From Bogoriella caseilytica (GTDB lineage: Bacteria > Actinomycetota > Actinomycetes > Actinomycetales > Actinomycetaceae), in NCBI RefSeq assembly GCF_003752405.1, contig NZ_RKHK01000001.1, positions 434,001-498,000 of the forward strand: 64,000 nucleotides of DNA. The letters are read 5' to 3'. The notes beneath the pieces are model-generated. The model was not told where the DNA came from and searched no databases. It was given only the letters and a program-made list of their open reading frames with translations. Shown here one piece after another: positions 17,588-27,233 of the stretch; the first letter of the stretch is position 1, and each line of letters opens with the position of its first letter. The translations under genes were made by a program, and so were the position numbers.

Positions 17588-18387
17588 ACGCCTCAGCAGC
17601 CGGCGCGACCGGCTTCGACATCCCCCCGGCACGCAGGCCGGGCCTGGACGCCTGGGGGCAGATGATTCTCGCTGAAGGGCGATCCGTGGTGCGGGACACC
17701 GCTGGACTGGTGGTCCCGCTCGGCCTTCCGCTGCTGCTGATGCTGGCCCAGGCCTTCGGGAACTCCGAGCAGATCGTGCCGGATTCCGGCGGCCGCTCGG
17801 TTCTCGAGGTGTTCATCCTGCCGGTCACCCTGGTCATGATCGTCGCGCTGGTCGGGGTGGTGAACATGCCGTCCTTCCTTGCCATGCACCGCAAAGAGGG
17901 TTTGCTCAGACGGCTTGCGGCCACTCCGGCTCACCCGGCCATGGTGCTGGTCTCCCAGGTCATCATCTCCGCCCTGCAGACCGCTGCGGGTTTTGCGCTG
18001 GCCCTGGGTGTGGTCGGTTTCGCCTTCGGCCTACGCGGTCCGGTCGACCTGGCGCGGACCATCGGCGTGGTGCTCCTGATCGCGGCGGCGATGTACGCCG
18101 TCGGCATGCTCGTCGGGGCCCTGGTGCCGAGCACCAACGCGGCGATCGCGGTGGGGCTGCTCGCCTTCCTGCTGATGGGCGCGGCCGGGGGGATGTTCGG
18201 CGGCACGGACAACCTGCCTCAGGGCATCGCTACCGTCGGTGAGTGGCTGCCGTACGGGGCCGGGGTCCAGGTCTTCGAGGCGGCATGGATGGGGCAGCAG
18301 ATCGAGACCGACCACCTGCTCGCACTCGGCATCGCCGTGGTCCTCGGCACCCTGAGCGCCGTGCGATTCTTTCGCTGGAGTCAGTGA
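17584..18387 (+). CDS. ABC transporter permease (ABC-2 type)
   Basis: 267 residues with six membrane segments, first at about residues 38-60; ABC-2 family pattern including RKEGLLRRLAATP in the cytosolic loop and a hydrophobic GAAGGMFGG near residue 200. The ATG at 17584 overlaps the ATPase stop (ATGA), so the subunits are coupled. Forms an exporter with the preceding ATPase; likely regulated by the divergent two-component system. Confidence 0.9.
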   Translation: MNASAAGATGFDIPPARRPGLDAWGQMILAEGRSVVRDTAGLVVPLGLPLLLMLAQAFGNSEQIVPDSGGRSVLEVFILPVTLVMIVALVGVVNMPSFLAMHRKEGLLRRLAATPAHPAMVLVSQVIISALQTAAGFALALGVVGFAFGLRGPVDLARTIGVVLLIAAAMYAVGMLVGALVPSTNAAIAVGLLAFLLMGAAGGMFGGTDNLPQGIATVGEWLPYGAGVQVFEAAWMGQQIETDHLLALGIAVVLGTLSAVRFFRWSQ

Positions 18388-18471
18388 GGGCACGCCGGTG
18401 CGGCCCGGGGCGGGAAGAACTCGGCGGGCCCGGTGGTTGTCGGGAGCAGACCCGAGACGAAGGAGCATCAC

Positions 18472-18732
18472 ATGACCACCGAGGCACCCGCCGCCGGCAC
18501 CATCACGATGTACTCGACCACCTGGTGCGGTTACTGCCAGCGGCTCAAGACCATGCTCGACCGTGAGGGCATCGGCTACACCGAGGTCAACATCGAAGAG
18601 CACCCCGAGGCAGCGGCCTACGTCGAGGAGGTCAATGGTGGCAATCAGACGGTGCCCACCGTGGTCTTCCCCGACGGCTCTGCGGCGACCAACCCCTCGC
18701 TGAAGGACGTCAAGCAGCGTCTCGGAGCCTGA
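18472..18732 (+). CDS. Mycoredoxin-like glutaredoxin
   Basis: 86 residues, thioredoxin fold with active site CGYC (Cys19-Cys22) after TTW, and the cis-Pro stretch TVPTVVF. These match mycoredoxin-1, which reduces mycothiol mixed disulfides in actinobacteria. AGGAG lies six bases before ATG 18472. The stop is 3 bp from the stop of the convergent nudC. Confidence 0.88.
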   Translation: MTTEAPAAGTITMYSTTWCGYCQRLKTMLDREGIGYTEVNIEEHPEAAAYVEEVNGGNQTVPTVVFPDGSAATNPSLKDVKQRLGA

Positions 18733-18735
18733 GTT

Positions 18736-19740
18736 TCAGGCGCTCTCGGGCAGCGCGGCACCGAACCATTGCTCGATGAGTACCCGGGCGATGGAGGCCT
18801 GCGAAGGCAGGCGGATCTCGCCGCGCTGCACGGCTGCCTTCAACTCGCTGCGCGTGAAGAAGCGCGCGTCGGTGATCTCCTCACCATCGACGGAGATCAC
18901 CGGCGCTCCCGGTGCCTCGGCGAGGACCGCCCGGAACCCGAGCATCAGCGAGCAGGGGAAGGGCCAGGGCTGGGAGACGACGTACTCGACCTCGGCCACC
19001 TCGAGGCCGACCTCCTCGTGCACCTCGCGCACCACGGCGTTCTCCGCGGACTCCCCCGACTCCACGAACCCGGCCAGAGTGGAGAATCGGTGCGCCGGCC
19101 AGTGCGCTGCGTGTCCCAGGAGAAGGCGGTCCTCGGCGTCCGTCACCGCCATGATCACGGCGGGGTCGGTGCGAGGGAAATGCTGGGAGTTGTCGGAGAG
19201 GCACCGCCGCACCCAGCCGGAGCCCTCCACCACGGTCGGCTCCCCGCAGCGCGGGCACCGCGGATGACGGGCATGCCAGGCCGCCAGCGCCACCGCTGCG
19301 GTGGCCAGTCCGGCATCGCGGTCGCTCAGCGCCGTGGCAATGTCCCGTAGCTGGCGCCAGTGCAGCGAGGATGCCAGGCCCGCCAGCGCTGCGTCCTCCG
19401 CGATCGCCACTCCGTCGAGATCGCGCTCGGCACCGAGATCCGCCGGCAAGGTCAGGGCGAGGTAGGAGCGCGGCGAAGGCCCGCCGTCCTGTGCGGCTCC
19501 GGCCGGCAACCGATCGCGGCCGAGATAGGTCACGCGGCCGGATCCGGCCGCGAGTGCGCCGGCGGGAAGCTCCACCGGGGAGAACAGCGACAGTCCCTGC
19601 TCAGCGGCGGCCACCTCACCGCGATACACGAGCATGACGGCTGTGCCGGGGTCGGCGGCCACTCGCGACACGAGCTCGGGGTCGTTCCGGGAGGCGCCAT
19701 CGGGATCGTGCGCGGCGCGCGAGAGCGGCGGGAGACTCAC
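18736..19740 (-). CDS. nudC: NAD(+) diphosphatase / NAD-cap RNA decapping Nudix hydrolase
   Basis: 334 residues. An N-terminal NudC domain, a zinc-ribbon region with CPRCGEP and RRC (the fourth cysteine of E. coli NudC is not seen at its place), then a Nudix domain with the complete box GFVESGESAENAVVREVHEE and the NudC marker SQPWPFPCSLM. It hydrolyses NAD(H) to NMN and AMP, and in known NudC enzymes also removes NAD caps from RNA. GTG 19740 is favoured by GAGGGG four to five bases upstream; GTG 19752, which would overlap the mnmA stop, is the alternative. Last gene of the fixA-fixB-desulfurase-mnmA-nudC operon. Confidence 0.9.
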   Translation of the reverse strand: MSLPPLSRAAHDPDGASRNDPELVSRVAADPGTAVMLVYRGEVAAAEQGLSLFSPVELPAGALAAGSGRVTYLGRDRLPAGAAQDGGPSPRSYLALTLPADLGAERDLDGVAIAEDAALAGLASSLHWRQLRDIATALSDRDAGLATAAVALAAWHARHPRCPRCGEPTVVEGSGWVRRCLSDNSQHFPRTDPAVIMAVTDAEDRLLLGHAAHWPAHRFSTLAGFVESGESAENAVVREVHEEVGLEVAEVEYVVSQPWPFPCSLMLGFRAVLAEAPGAPVISVDGEEITDARFFTRSELKAAVQRGEIRLPSQASIARVLIEQWFGAALPESA

Positions 19741-19748
19741 GGCGCCCC

Positions 19749-20879
19749 TCACGCCGGCACGCGGGCTCGGCTGGCGGAACTGATGGTGGCCTGGCCGAGC
19801 ACCCGGGTGCCCGCGTAGATCACCAGGGACTGGCCCGGGGCCACTCCGCGCTGTGCTTCGGCGAGTCGCGTCTCGAGTCCGCCGTCGGCCAACGCGGTGA
19901 CGGTGGCGGGCAGGGCCCGACCGTGGGCGCGGAGCTGCACCTGGACCTCGCGCGGGCCCGAACCGGCCGTGGCGTCCAGCTCGATGTCCTCGGCCAGCCA
20001 CACGACGTCGTGGCTGTGGATGACATCGACGCTGAGCAGCTCGCTCGGGCCGACCACCACCTGCTTGGTCTCCGGCTTGACCTCCAGCACGTAGCGCGGC
20101 TTGCCGTCGGCCGCGGGGCGGTCGATACCCAGGCCCTTGCGCTGACCCACGGTGTAGGCGTAGGCGCCCTCATGCTCGCCGAGCACCGTGCCATCGGCGT
20201 CGAGGATCTCGCCGCGCTGTTCTCCCAGACGCGAGCGCAGGAAGCCCTGGGTGTCGCCGTCGGCCACGAAACAGATGTCGTAGGAGTCGGGTTTGGCCGA
20301 GACGCTCAGTCCCCGCTGCGCGGCCTCGGCCCGCACCTGCTCCTTGGTGGGCACGTCGCCGAGCGGGAAGATCGAGCGCTCGAGGCGCTCACGCCCCATG
20401 ACGGCCAGCACGTAGGACTGGTCCTTGGCGTCGTCCGCGGCGCGATGCAGTTCCGCGCGGACGGTGTCATCGGCCTGCTCGACCTGCTCGATGCGCGCGT
20501 AGTGCCCGGTGACCACGGCTTCGAAGCCCATGGCCAAGCCGCGGTCGAGCAGCGCGGAGAACTTGATGTGCTCGTTACACCGCACGCAGGGGTTCGGGGT
20601 GCGACCGGCCTGATACTCGGAGAGGAAGTCGGCGACGACCGTCTCCTCGAACTCTTCCGAGAGGTCCCATACGTAGTACGGGATCCCCAGGACGTCGGCG
20701 GCGCGGCGAGCATCGGAGGCGTCCTCGATGGAGCAACAGCCCCGTGAGCCGGTGCGGTGCTGGGCCCGCGAGCGCGACAGCGCCATGTGGACTCCCACCA
20801 CGTCGTGGCCGGCATCGACGGCGCGTGCGGCGGCGACGGCGGAGTCCACTCCGCCGGACAGTGCTGCGAGAACTCGCAT
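19749..20879 (-). CDS. mnmA: tRNA 2-thiouridine(34) synthase MnmA
   Basis: 376 residues. PP-loop [10 protein letters not shown] at residues 8-17, catalytic cysteines in NPCVRCNEH (near residue 100) and DICFVADG (near 199), and the family segment [10 protein letters not shown]. It adenylates and thiolates U34 of tRNA-Lys, -Glu and -Gln using sulfur from a cysteine desulfurase, which is encoded immediately upstream and whose TGA overlaps this ATG by one base. Confidence 0.95.
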   Translation of the reverse strand: MRVLAALSGGVDSAVAAARAVDAGHDVVGVHMALSRSRAQHRTGSRGCCSIEDASDARRAADVLGIPYYVWDLSEEFEETVVADFLSEYQAGRTPNPCVRCNEHIKFSALLDRGLAMGFEAVVTGHYARIEQVEQADDTVRAELHRAADDAKDQSYVLAVMGRERLERSIFPLGDVPTKEQVRAEAAQRGLSVSAKPDSYDICFVADGDTQGFLRSRLGEQRGEILDADGTVLGEHEGAYAYTVGQRKGLGIDRPAADGKPRYVLEVKPETKQVVVGPSELLSVDVIHSHDVVWLAEDIELDATAGSGPREVQVQLRAHGRALPATVTALADGGLETRLAEAQRGVAPGQSLVIYAGTRVLGQATISSASRARVPA

Positions 20880-22114
20880 CAGAGGCTCCCTGGGTGGACG
20901 GGCGTGCGGGACGTTGCAGCCGCGCGGCGGGCCGAACCCCGGCCGGCGTCGAAGACGCGGCGCGCGGCACCCGCGACCTGTTCCAGCACGGCGAGCGCGG
21001 CGTCGACGTCGTCCTCGGTGGAGGTGTGGCCCAGGGAGAATCGCACAGCGGCGCGGGCCTGCTCTCCCCGGTAGCCCATGGCGGTGAGCACATGGGAGGG
21101 CTGCTGCACCCCGGACTGGCAGGCCGCGCCCGAGGAGGCCGCCACTCCCGCCATGTCCAGGCCGGCCAGCAGGGCGTCGGCATCAGCGCCGGCGACGGTG
21201 AGGTGGGCGTGGCTGGGCAGCCACTCGGTGATGCCTCGGTTCTCGACCGGGCCGGTCACGGCGACGCCTTCGATCGTGGCGGCCGCGCCGAGCAGCCGAT
21301 CGCGCAGGGCCGCGAGACGCTGTGCCTCGGCCTCCTGTACCGCGACGGCAAGCTCGACGGCCAGGGCCAGCGCACTGGCCTCGGCCACCGACAGCGTCCC
21401 GGAGCGCACACCGCGCTCCTGACCGCCGCCGTGCTCGACCGGGGTCATGGCGAAGTCCCGGCGGGCAATCAGCGCTCCGGTGCCCACGGGTGCGCCGACC
21501 TTGTGCCCGGTCAGGCTCAAAGCGTCCACGCCACTGGCATGGAAGCGGACCGGCACCTTGCCGATCGCCTGCACCGCGTCACTGTGCAGGGGCACGCCCG
21601 CGTGGCGGGCGCGAGCGGCCAGCTCAGCGATCGGCTGGATGACGCCCGTCTCGTTGTTGGCCCACATGATGGAGGCGAGCGCGAGGTCTCCCCGGTCGAA
21701 TGCCGTCTCGACGCCGGCCGGGTCGAGAGCACCAGAGGGCGCCACGGGGAGTTCGAGGACCTCCGCGCCCTCGTGCTCGCCAAGCCAGGAGGCCGCTTCC
21801 AGGACGGCGTGGTGCTCGATGGCCGAGACCGCCACGGCGGTGCGGGCCGGGTCCGCAGCGCGCCGGGCCCAGTAGGCACCCTTGACGGCGAGGTTGTCGG
21901 CTTCGGTGCCCCCGGAGGTGAAGAGCACCTCGGCCGGATCGGCGTCCACGGCGGCGGCGAGCTGCTCGCGAGCCTCCTCCACCCGAGCGCGGGCGGCCCG
22001 CCCGGCAGTATGCAGCGCCGAGGGGTTGCCGAGGCGGCTCAGCTCCTGGCGGTAGACCTCGGCGACCTCGGGGCGAACCGGTGTGGTGGCCGCGTGGTCG
22101 AGGTAGGCGCTCAT
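20879..22114 (-). CDS. Cysteine desulfurase (IscS/NifS class V aminotransferase)
   Basis: 411 residues. PLP-binding Lys205 in [11 protein letters not shown], the N-terminal [14 protein letters not shown], and the catalytic cysteine loop SSGAACQSG near residue 330. The last ~30 residues after the domain are Arg/Ala-rich and of no known role. It supplies persulfide sulfur, most directly to MnmA encoded next. ATG 22114 overlaps the fixB stop (ATGA), and its own stop overlaps the mnmA start. Confidence 0.93.
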   Translation of the reverse strand: MSAYLDHAATTPVRPEVAEVYRQELSRLGNPSALHTAGRAARARVEEAREQLAAAVDADPAEVLFTSGGTEADNLAVKGAYWARRAADPARTAVAVSAIEHHAVLEAASWLGEHEGAEVLELPVAPSGALDPAGVETAFDRGDLALASIMWANNETGVIQPIAELAARARHAGVPLHSDAVQAIGKVPVRFHASGVDALSLTGHKVGAPVGTGALIARRDFAMTPVEHGGGQERGVRSGTLSVAEASALALAVELAVAVQEAEAQRLAALRDRLLGAAATIEGVAVTGPVENRGITEWLPSHAHLTVAGADADALLAGLDMAGVAASSGAACQSGVQQPSHVLTAMGYRGEQARAAVRFSLGHTSTEDDVDAALAVLEQVAGAARRVFDAGRGSARRAAATSRTPVHPGSL

Positions 22115-23154
22115 GTCTGGCCCGCGCTGCTGGCGGCTTGGTGCTCGCGGAGCGCGGCGATCGCCTGGGGCAGGACGTCGTGGAGGTCTCCCACAATGCC
22201 CAGATCGGCGAGCTCGAAGATCGGTGCCTCGGAGTCGGTGTTGATCGCCACGATCGTCTCCGCGGCAGAGATACCGGCCGTGTGGTGGATGGCGCCGGAG
22301 ATGCCGGCACCGAGGTACAGGCGGGGGGCGATGGTCGCGCCGGTCTGGCCGATCTGGGCGGCGTGATCGATCCAGCCTTCGTCCGTGGCATCGCGCGTAG
22401 CGCCCACGGCAGCGTCCAGCAGCTCGGCCAGTTCGTGCAACAGGCTGAAGTCCCCCTCGGTGCCTCGCCCGCCGGCGACCACGGCGCGGGCTTCGGAAAG
22501 CGGCACGGCGCCATCGCGAGGGTAGGAACGGGAGGCGGTCACCTCGACGGCGCGCGCCGTCTGCGAGATCTCCACCGGAACGCGCACCAGAGCGGACTCG
22601 ATGCCCTCGACGGGCTCGGCGTCCACGGCGGTGGGCTTCACGGCGATGACCGGCACGCCGCTCGTCACCCGGCACACGGTGTCCCAGGTGGCTTGCAGCA
22701 CGGTTTTGGAGACGAGGAGCTCGCCCTCTGCGGCGCCGTCCTGTGCGGGGCCGCGGTGCACGCCGGTGGCATCGACGATGGCGCCCGAGCCGAGGCCCAG
22801 AGCCAGCCGAGGCGCGAGTTCTTTGCCGGCGAAGGTGGAGACGAGCAGGATCGCGGAGGCCTCGGTCCCCGCCGCCACCTGCAGCACAGCCTCAGCCGCC
22901 ACTGCCGAGACGCTCGGAGAGACGCCGTCGGGGAAATCCGGGACGTAGACGGTGCCGGCGCCGTAGCGGGCCAGGCCGTCGAGGTCGGGATCGCTGACCA
23001 GCGCGATGGCCTCGACCGGCCCGCTGGTCAGGCTGCGCGCCAGGGTGAGGACCTCGGTGGCTCCGGCGGTGAGCAGGCCTCCGGCGTGGTCGGCCACCAC
23101 GAGTACCGGGTGGGCAGCCAGGGTCTGCTGGGTCAGGCTCGTGTCCGCGCTCAT
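22111..23154 (-). CDS. fixB: Electron transfer flavoprotein alpha subunit
   Basis: 347 residues: N-terminal ETF domain (PVLVVADHAGGLL) and the C-terminal FAD-binding domain with AVVAGGRGTEG, GATRDATDEGW, QIGQTGATIAPRLYLGAGISGAIHH, all diagnostic. It binds FAD and accepts electrons from acyl-CoA or other dehydrogenases. ATG 23154 overlaps the fixA stop (ATGA). Confidence 0.95.
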   Translation of the reverse strand: MSADTSLTQQTLAAHPVLVVADHAGGLLTAGATEVLTLARSLTSGPVEAIALVSDPDLDGLARYGAGTVYVPDFPDGVSPSVSAVAAEAVLQVAAGTEASAILLVSTFAGKELAPRLALGLGSGAIVDATGVHRGPAQDGAAEGELLVSKTVLQATWDTVCRVTSGVPVIAVKPTAVDAEPVEGIESALVRVPVEISQTARAVEVTASRSYPRDGAVPLSEARAVVAGGRGTEGDFSLLHELAELLDAAVGATRDATDEGWIDHAAQIGQTGATIAPRLYLGAGISGAIHHTAGISAAETIVAINTDSEAPIFELADLGIVGDLHDVLPQAIAALREHQAASSAGQT

Positions 23155-23978
23155 GCCAGGCCCTTGCCGATCAGGTAGTCGGCGAGCTTTCGGCCAGCGT
23201 CCCCGGTGTCGGTGAGGATCCGGCCGGTCTCCCGCGGGGGCCGCGGCTCGGCCGAGACCACGGCGGTGGTGGCCAGGGCCTCACTGGTGAGCGCGTCCCC
23301 TGGCAGGTCGGCGAGGGTGAGGGTGGTGACCGGCTTCTTCCTGGCGGACATCAGCGCCATCGCGCCCGGCATCCGCGGCTCGTTGGCCTGGTCGGTCACG
23401 GACACCAGAGCCGGGAGGACGGCACGCTGGCGTTCCTCCGTCTCGCCGAGGGAGCGGGTGATGCTCAACACCTGAGCGCCGTCCGTGAACTCGAGTTCCA
23501 GGTGGCTGGCGAAGGTGAGGGCGGGCCGGTCCAACACGGCGGCGAGCGCCGTGGGCAGCATCGAGGTCAGCCCGTCCATCGTGGCCATGCCCGTCACCAC
23601 GAGATCCACCGGTGCTGGCTGCAGGCCCTGCGAGCCGGCTTCCAAGGCGGCGATGGCACCGGCGAGCACGCGCGCGGTGCCCAGCACATCGGCGCCGGCG
23701 ACTGCGGGGTCACTCAGATGCACGCCGGCGTCGGCGCCCATCTGCAAGGAGCGCCGCACCGCGTCGATCGCGTCGTCCGGGCCGACGGTCAGGGCCAGGA
23801 CCTCTGCCTCGACGCCGGCACCGCGAGCGTGCTCGGCCAGGGCGATGGCGGCTTCGACCGAGTTCTCGTCGAGCTCGTTCAGGGCGTCGTCGAGGCCGCG
23901 GACCAGGTGCCCGTCGTCGTCGAGGGTGCGTTCGGACTGCATGTCCGGCACGTATTTGACGCATACAACGATCCGCAT
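23151..23978 (-). CDS. fixA: Electron transfer flavoprotein beta subunit
   Basis: 275 residues with the ETF-beta opening MRIVVCVKYVPD and the AMP-site region VTGMATMDGLTSMLP. First gene of the operon; the -10 TACCCT (23986-23991, minus strand) is 7 nt from the ATG at 23978, pointing to a leaderless transcript. Divergent from trpS. Confidence 0.95.
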   Translation of the reverse strand: MRIVVCVKYVPDMQSERTLDDDGHLVRGLDDALNELDENSVEAAIALAEHARGAGVEAEVLALTVGPDDAIDAVRRSLQMGADAGVHLSDPAVAGADVLGTARVLAGAIAALEAGSQGLQPAPVDLVVTGMATMDGLTSMLPTALAAVLDRPALTFASHLELEFTDGAQVLSITRSLGETEERQRAVLPALVSVTDQANEPRMPGAMALMSARKKPVTTLTLADLPGDALTSEALATTAVVSAEPRPPRETGRILTDTGDAGRKLADYLIGKGLA

Positions 23979-24082
23979 ACCTGCCAGGGTAGGCGTTTCC
24001 GCTCCACTGGCGCAGAGGGCTCGGTCACCTCCGGCCCGGCACGGGGACGGCAGGGCAGCTAGCACCGATAGAGTGCGATGCC
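23979..24082. promoter_or_regulatory. Divergent leaderless promoters, fixA / trpS
   Basis: TACCCT on the minus strand (23986-23991) lies 7 nt from the fixA ATG; TAGAGT on the plus strand (24069-24074) lies 8 nt from the trpS ATG. No SD is seen for either gene. Confidence 0.5.
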
Positions 24083-25171
24083 ATGACTGACCTGGCCGAC
24101 TCGACATCCGACGCCTCCCTGGACCGCACTCGCCGCCGCTCGGCGGAGATCGAGGAGCAGATCGCCTCCGACCCCGGCCGGTTCCGGGTGCTCACCGGCG
24201 ACCGGCCCACCGGCAACCTGCACGTGGGGCACTACTTCGGCTCGCTGCGCAACCGGGTGCGCCTGCAGGACGCTGGGGTGGAGACCTTCGTGCTGATCGC
24301 GGACTATCAGGTCATCACCGACCGTGATGGCGTGGGCCAGATCCGTGAGCGGGTGCTGTCGCTCATCGCCGATTACCTCGCGGTGGGGATCGACCCGGCG
24401 AAGTCGACGATCTTCACCCATTCGGCGGTGCCGGCCCTGAACCAGCTGATGCTGCCCTTCCTCTCCTTGGCCACCGACGCCGAACTCCGCCGCAACCCCA
24501 CGGTCAAGGCGGAGCTGGACGCAAGCGGCGACCGCCCCATGTCCGGACTGTTGCTGACCTACCCGGTGCACCAGGCAGCCGACATCCTGTTCTGCAAGGC
24601 CAACCTGGTGCCGGTGGGCAAGGATCAGCTGCCCCACCTGGAGCAGACGCGGGTCATCGCCCGCCGCTTCGACGAACGCTACGGACGGGCGGGCGACCAG
24701 CCGGTCTTCCCCCGGCCGGAAGCGCTCATGTCGGAGGCGCCGAGCCTGCTGGGCACTGATGGCCAGCACAAGATGAGCAAGTCTCGCGGCAACACCATCG
24801 AACTGACCATGACCGCCGAAGAGACCGCGAAGAAGCTCAAGCGCGCTGTGACCGACGCTGACCGGAACATCACCTTCGATCCCACTGGCCGGCCCGAGGT
24901 CTCCAACCTGGTGCTGCTGACCGCCCTGGCCACCGGGCGCGATCCGCACGAGGTGGCCGCGGAGATCGGTGACGGAGGTGGCGGAACCCTGAAGAAGGTC
25001 ACCACCGAGGCCATCAACGAGATGCTCGCACCGATTCGGCAGCGGCGCGCCGAGCTCGCGGCTGACGAGGGCTACCTGTTGTCCGTGCTGCGCGAGGGCA
25101 ATGCCCGCGCCAACGCCATCGCCGAGGAGACCCTCAGCGAGGTCCGTGAAGCGATGCAGATGGTGTACTGA
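24083..25171 (+). CDS. trpS: Tryptophan-tRNA ligase
   Basis: 362 residues. Class I HIGH motif in PTGNLHVGHYFGSL (near residue 45) and KMSKS at 231-235; length and pattern match actinobacterial TrpRS. Charges tRNA-Trp. Start ATG 24083 follows TAGAGT by 8 nt without SD. The next gene begins 8 nt after the stop. Confidence 0.96.
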   Translation: MTDLADSTSDASLDRTRRRSAEIEEQIASDPGRFRVLTGDRPTGNLHVGHYFGSLRNRVRLQDAGVETFVLIADYQVITDRDGVGQIRERVLSLIADYLAVGIDPAKSTIFTHSAVPALNQLMLPFLSLATDAELRRNPTVKAELDASGDRPMSGLLLTYPVHQAADILFCKANLVPVGKDQLPHLEQTRVIARRFDERYGRAGDQPVFPRPEALMSEAPSLLGTDGQHKMSKSRGNTIELTMTAEETAKKLKRAVTDADRNITFDPTGRPEVSNLVLLTALATGRDPHEVAAEIGDGGGGTLKKVTTEAINEMLAPIRQRRAELAADEGYLLSVLREGNARANAIAEETLSEVREAMQMVY

Positions 25172-25179
25172 CGGTCAGC

Positions 25180-26160
25180 GTGCAGGAGAGTGGGGCCGCG
25201 CATCCGCGGCCACAGGCAGCTGAGCAGCGCGAAGCAGTCTTTCACGACGGCGCTGACGTGGTTCGGGTCGTGCACACCTGCCGTGGCAGGACGGTCGACG
25301 TCGAGGAACGCAGGCTCTCCCCCGTGGAACGCTGGAACTGGTGGGGGCCCGATGCGCTGGACCAGCCCGCGCCGGACCCGTACGGAGACCTCGCCCGCCA
25401 GCACCTTCGAGAGACGGGGGCGACGATCCTGCGGCGGACGCGATGGTTCCGCACCTGTCAGCGCCTCACGCGCGCCTGGGGATGGTTGAGCGTCGCCGCG
25501 GTGCTGGCGGTGGCGCTGGTCCTCCCCGTGATCACGGCCTTGATCGACGGTGTCGAGCCGTTCGCCACCCGAGACGACTTCGGTGTGTTCGCCGCCCTCT
25601 CCGTCCTCAGCGTCGCACTCGCCGCGCTCGTCCACGGCGCCCTTGGCCTCGGCTACACGCTGACTGTGCGGCGGCTGGGCACGCGGCACCTCGGCGATCC
25701 GCAGACCGCTCGGTCGTCCGCTCGTATCTCTCACGAGACGGTCGGGCAGTGGCAGGCCGGCGGCGCCGAATTCTGGACCTTCCGTCCGCCCCTGCCGCCG
25801 GTGTTGGTGCAGGCGTGGCGCCGCGATCCGTGGCGTCCGTGGCGACACCTCCTGACGATCGCCGCCGTCTTCGGCTCGATCTTCCTCGCTATCGCGGCGG
25901 TGCACTGGTGGGAGACGCTCGCCGCGGACGGACCGTGGCATGCGCCCATCACCGGCTCGGGACACGGCTTCCTGTGGTGGTTCACCGGCCTCGGTCTCGG
26001 TGGGATCGGTGCCGCCGCCGCAGCGGTGCACCTCGGGCGGCGGCACGAGAAGAGCCTCGATGCCTTCGTCACGGAGCTGGCGGAGTTGCGCTATCGCCAT
26101 CCCGATGAGGTTCCGGCCGCCTCGGTGGCCTGGCATCCGCGCGGCGTCGATGGTGAGTGA
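25180..26160 (+). CDS. Uncharacterised membrane protein, four helices
   Basis: 326 residues, not recognised. Four hydrophobic segments (about residues 105-125, 142-168, 225-245 and 265-288) are separated by polar Arg/Trp-rich loops; the N-terminal 90 residues contain RRLSPVERWNWWGPDALDQP and are presumably cytosolic. The C-terminus ends in a short charged tail. The GTG at 25180, 8 nt after trpS, gives the longest frame; a strong SD is lacking, so the start could lie later. Probable readthrough from trpS. Confidence 0.62.
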   Translation: MQESGAAHPRPQAAEQREAVFHDGADVVRVVHTCRGRTVDVEERRLSPVERWNWWGPDALDQPAPDPYGDLARQHLRETGATILRRTRWFRTCQRLTRAWGWLSVAAVLAVALVLPVITALIDGVEPFATRDDFGVFAALSVLSVALAALVHGALGLGYTLTVRRLGTRHLGDPQTARSSARISHETVGQWQAGGAEFWTFRPPLPPVLVQAWRRDPWRPWRHLLTIAAVFGSIFLAIAAVHWWETLAADGPWHAPITGSGHGFLWWFTGLGLGGIGAAAAAVHLGRRHEKSLDAFVTELAELRYRHPDEVPAASVAWHPRGVDGE

Positions 26161-26262
26161 CCCTGCAGGCTGCGGTCAGGCGACGCAGACTCTCTGGGTG
26201 GGTTTGTCATGCGGACCGTGGGCTGAGCATGGCGAGTCCACGCAGATGGTGTACTGGCTCGC

Positions 26263-27201
26263 GTGACCATGCACGCCACGCAGAGCGACTCCCGAAACGC
26301 GCCGAGCCCTGCGGCACCCGGCCCGTCCTGGCGTACCCGGATCGCTGAGTGGGTCGAGTCCGCGCCGATCCAGCGCATCGTCATGGCGGTCATCATCCTG
26401 AACGCCGTCGTGCTGGGCATGGAGACCTCGGACTCGCTGATGGCGAGCATCGGACCGGTGTTGCGCGTCATCGATACCGCATGCCTGGCGGTCTTCGTGA
26501 TCGAGATCGGGCTGAAGCTCGTGGGACGGGGCCTGGGCTTCTTCCGGAGCCCGTGGAACGTCTTCGACTTCCTCGTGGTGGGCATCGCGCTGATCCCGGG
26601 TTCGGGTGCCTTCGCCGTGCTGCGATCGCTGCGAGTCCTGCGGGTGCTGCGCCTGATCTCGGTAGTCCCACAGCTGCGCAAGGTGGTCAGCGCCCTGGTC
26701 TCAGCGGTGCCGGGCATCGCCTCCATCGGCTTGTTGCTCTCCCTGCTGTTCTACGTCGGCGCGGTGATGTCCACCGAGCTGTTCGGCGAGGTCTCCCCTG
26801 AGCACTTCGGCAACCTCGGGCTCTCCCTGTTCACGCTGTTCCAGGTGATGACGCTGGACAACTGGGAGAACGTGGTGCGGCCGGTGATGGCCGAAATGCC
26901 CTGGGCGCCCGCCTTCTTCATCCCCTTCATCCTGCTCTCGGCCTTCACCGTGCTGAACCTGTTCATCGCGGTGATCGTCGATGCGATGAACGCCATGCAG
27001 GCGGTCCCGGTGCCCCGGGCGGCCGACGGCGAGGGAGCGGAACGGAGTGAAGCCGAGGAAGACGAGGGGGGATCCTCGCCGGACTCCCGGCACCGGCCGC
27101 ATGGCGCGCCGGCGTCGGGGGCCGAGCTTGCCGAGGTCCACGCGGAACTGCGTGCGCTGCGCACTCAGGTGGCCGAGCTGAGCGAGCAGCTACGACGGTA
27201 G
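26263..27201 (+). CDS. Voltage-gated cation channel (bacterial NaV-like ion transporter)
   Basis: 312 residues. Six-helix voltage-gated topology: S1 near residues 38-55, an S4 with Arg at every third position (RSLRVLRVLRLI, about residues 120-131), pore helix and filter FQVMTLDNWEN (TLDNW at 197-201), S6 with FTVLNLFIAVIVDAMN. The C-terminal 60 residues hold an acidic linker and a heptad-like coiled coil (ELAEVHAELRALRTQVAELSEQL) that would hold the tetramer. The filter has Asp where NaChBac/NavAb carry Glu. GTG 26263 or ATG 26269 may start translation. Confidence 0.9.
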   Translation: MTMHATQSDSRNAPSPAAPGPSWRTRIAEWVESAPIQRIVMAVIILNAVVLGMETSDSLMASIGPVLRVIDTACLAVFVIEIGLKLVGRGLGFFRSPWNVFDFLVVGIALIPGSGAFAVLRSLRVLRVLRLISVVPQLRKVVSALVSAVPGIASIGLLLSLLFYVGAVMSTELFGEVSPEHFGNLGLSLFTLFQVMTLDNWENVVRPVMAEMPWAPAFFIPFILLSAFTVLNLFIAVIVDAMNAMQAVPVPRAADGEGAERSEAEEDEGGSSPDSRHRPHGAPASGAELAEVHAELRALRTQVAELSEQLRR

Positions 27202-27233
27202 CTCGACGGGCCTGTGGGCGTGGCCTGCGTGGG

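Noticed and set aside
22115-22675. Apparent fusion of extra sequence to the cysteine desulfurase
   Set aside because: The extension is out-of-frame shadow of fixB; the desulfurase begins [12 protein letters not shown] at 22114.
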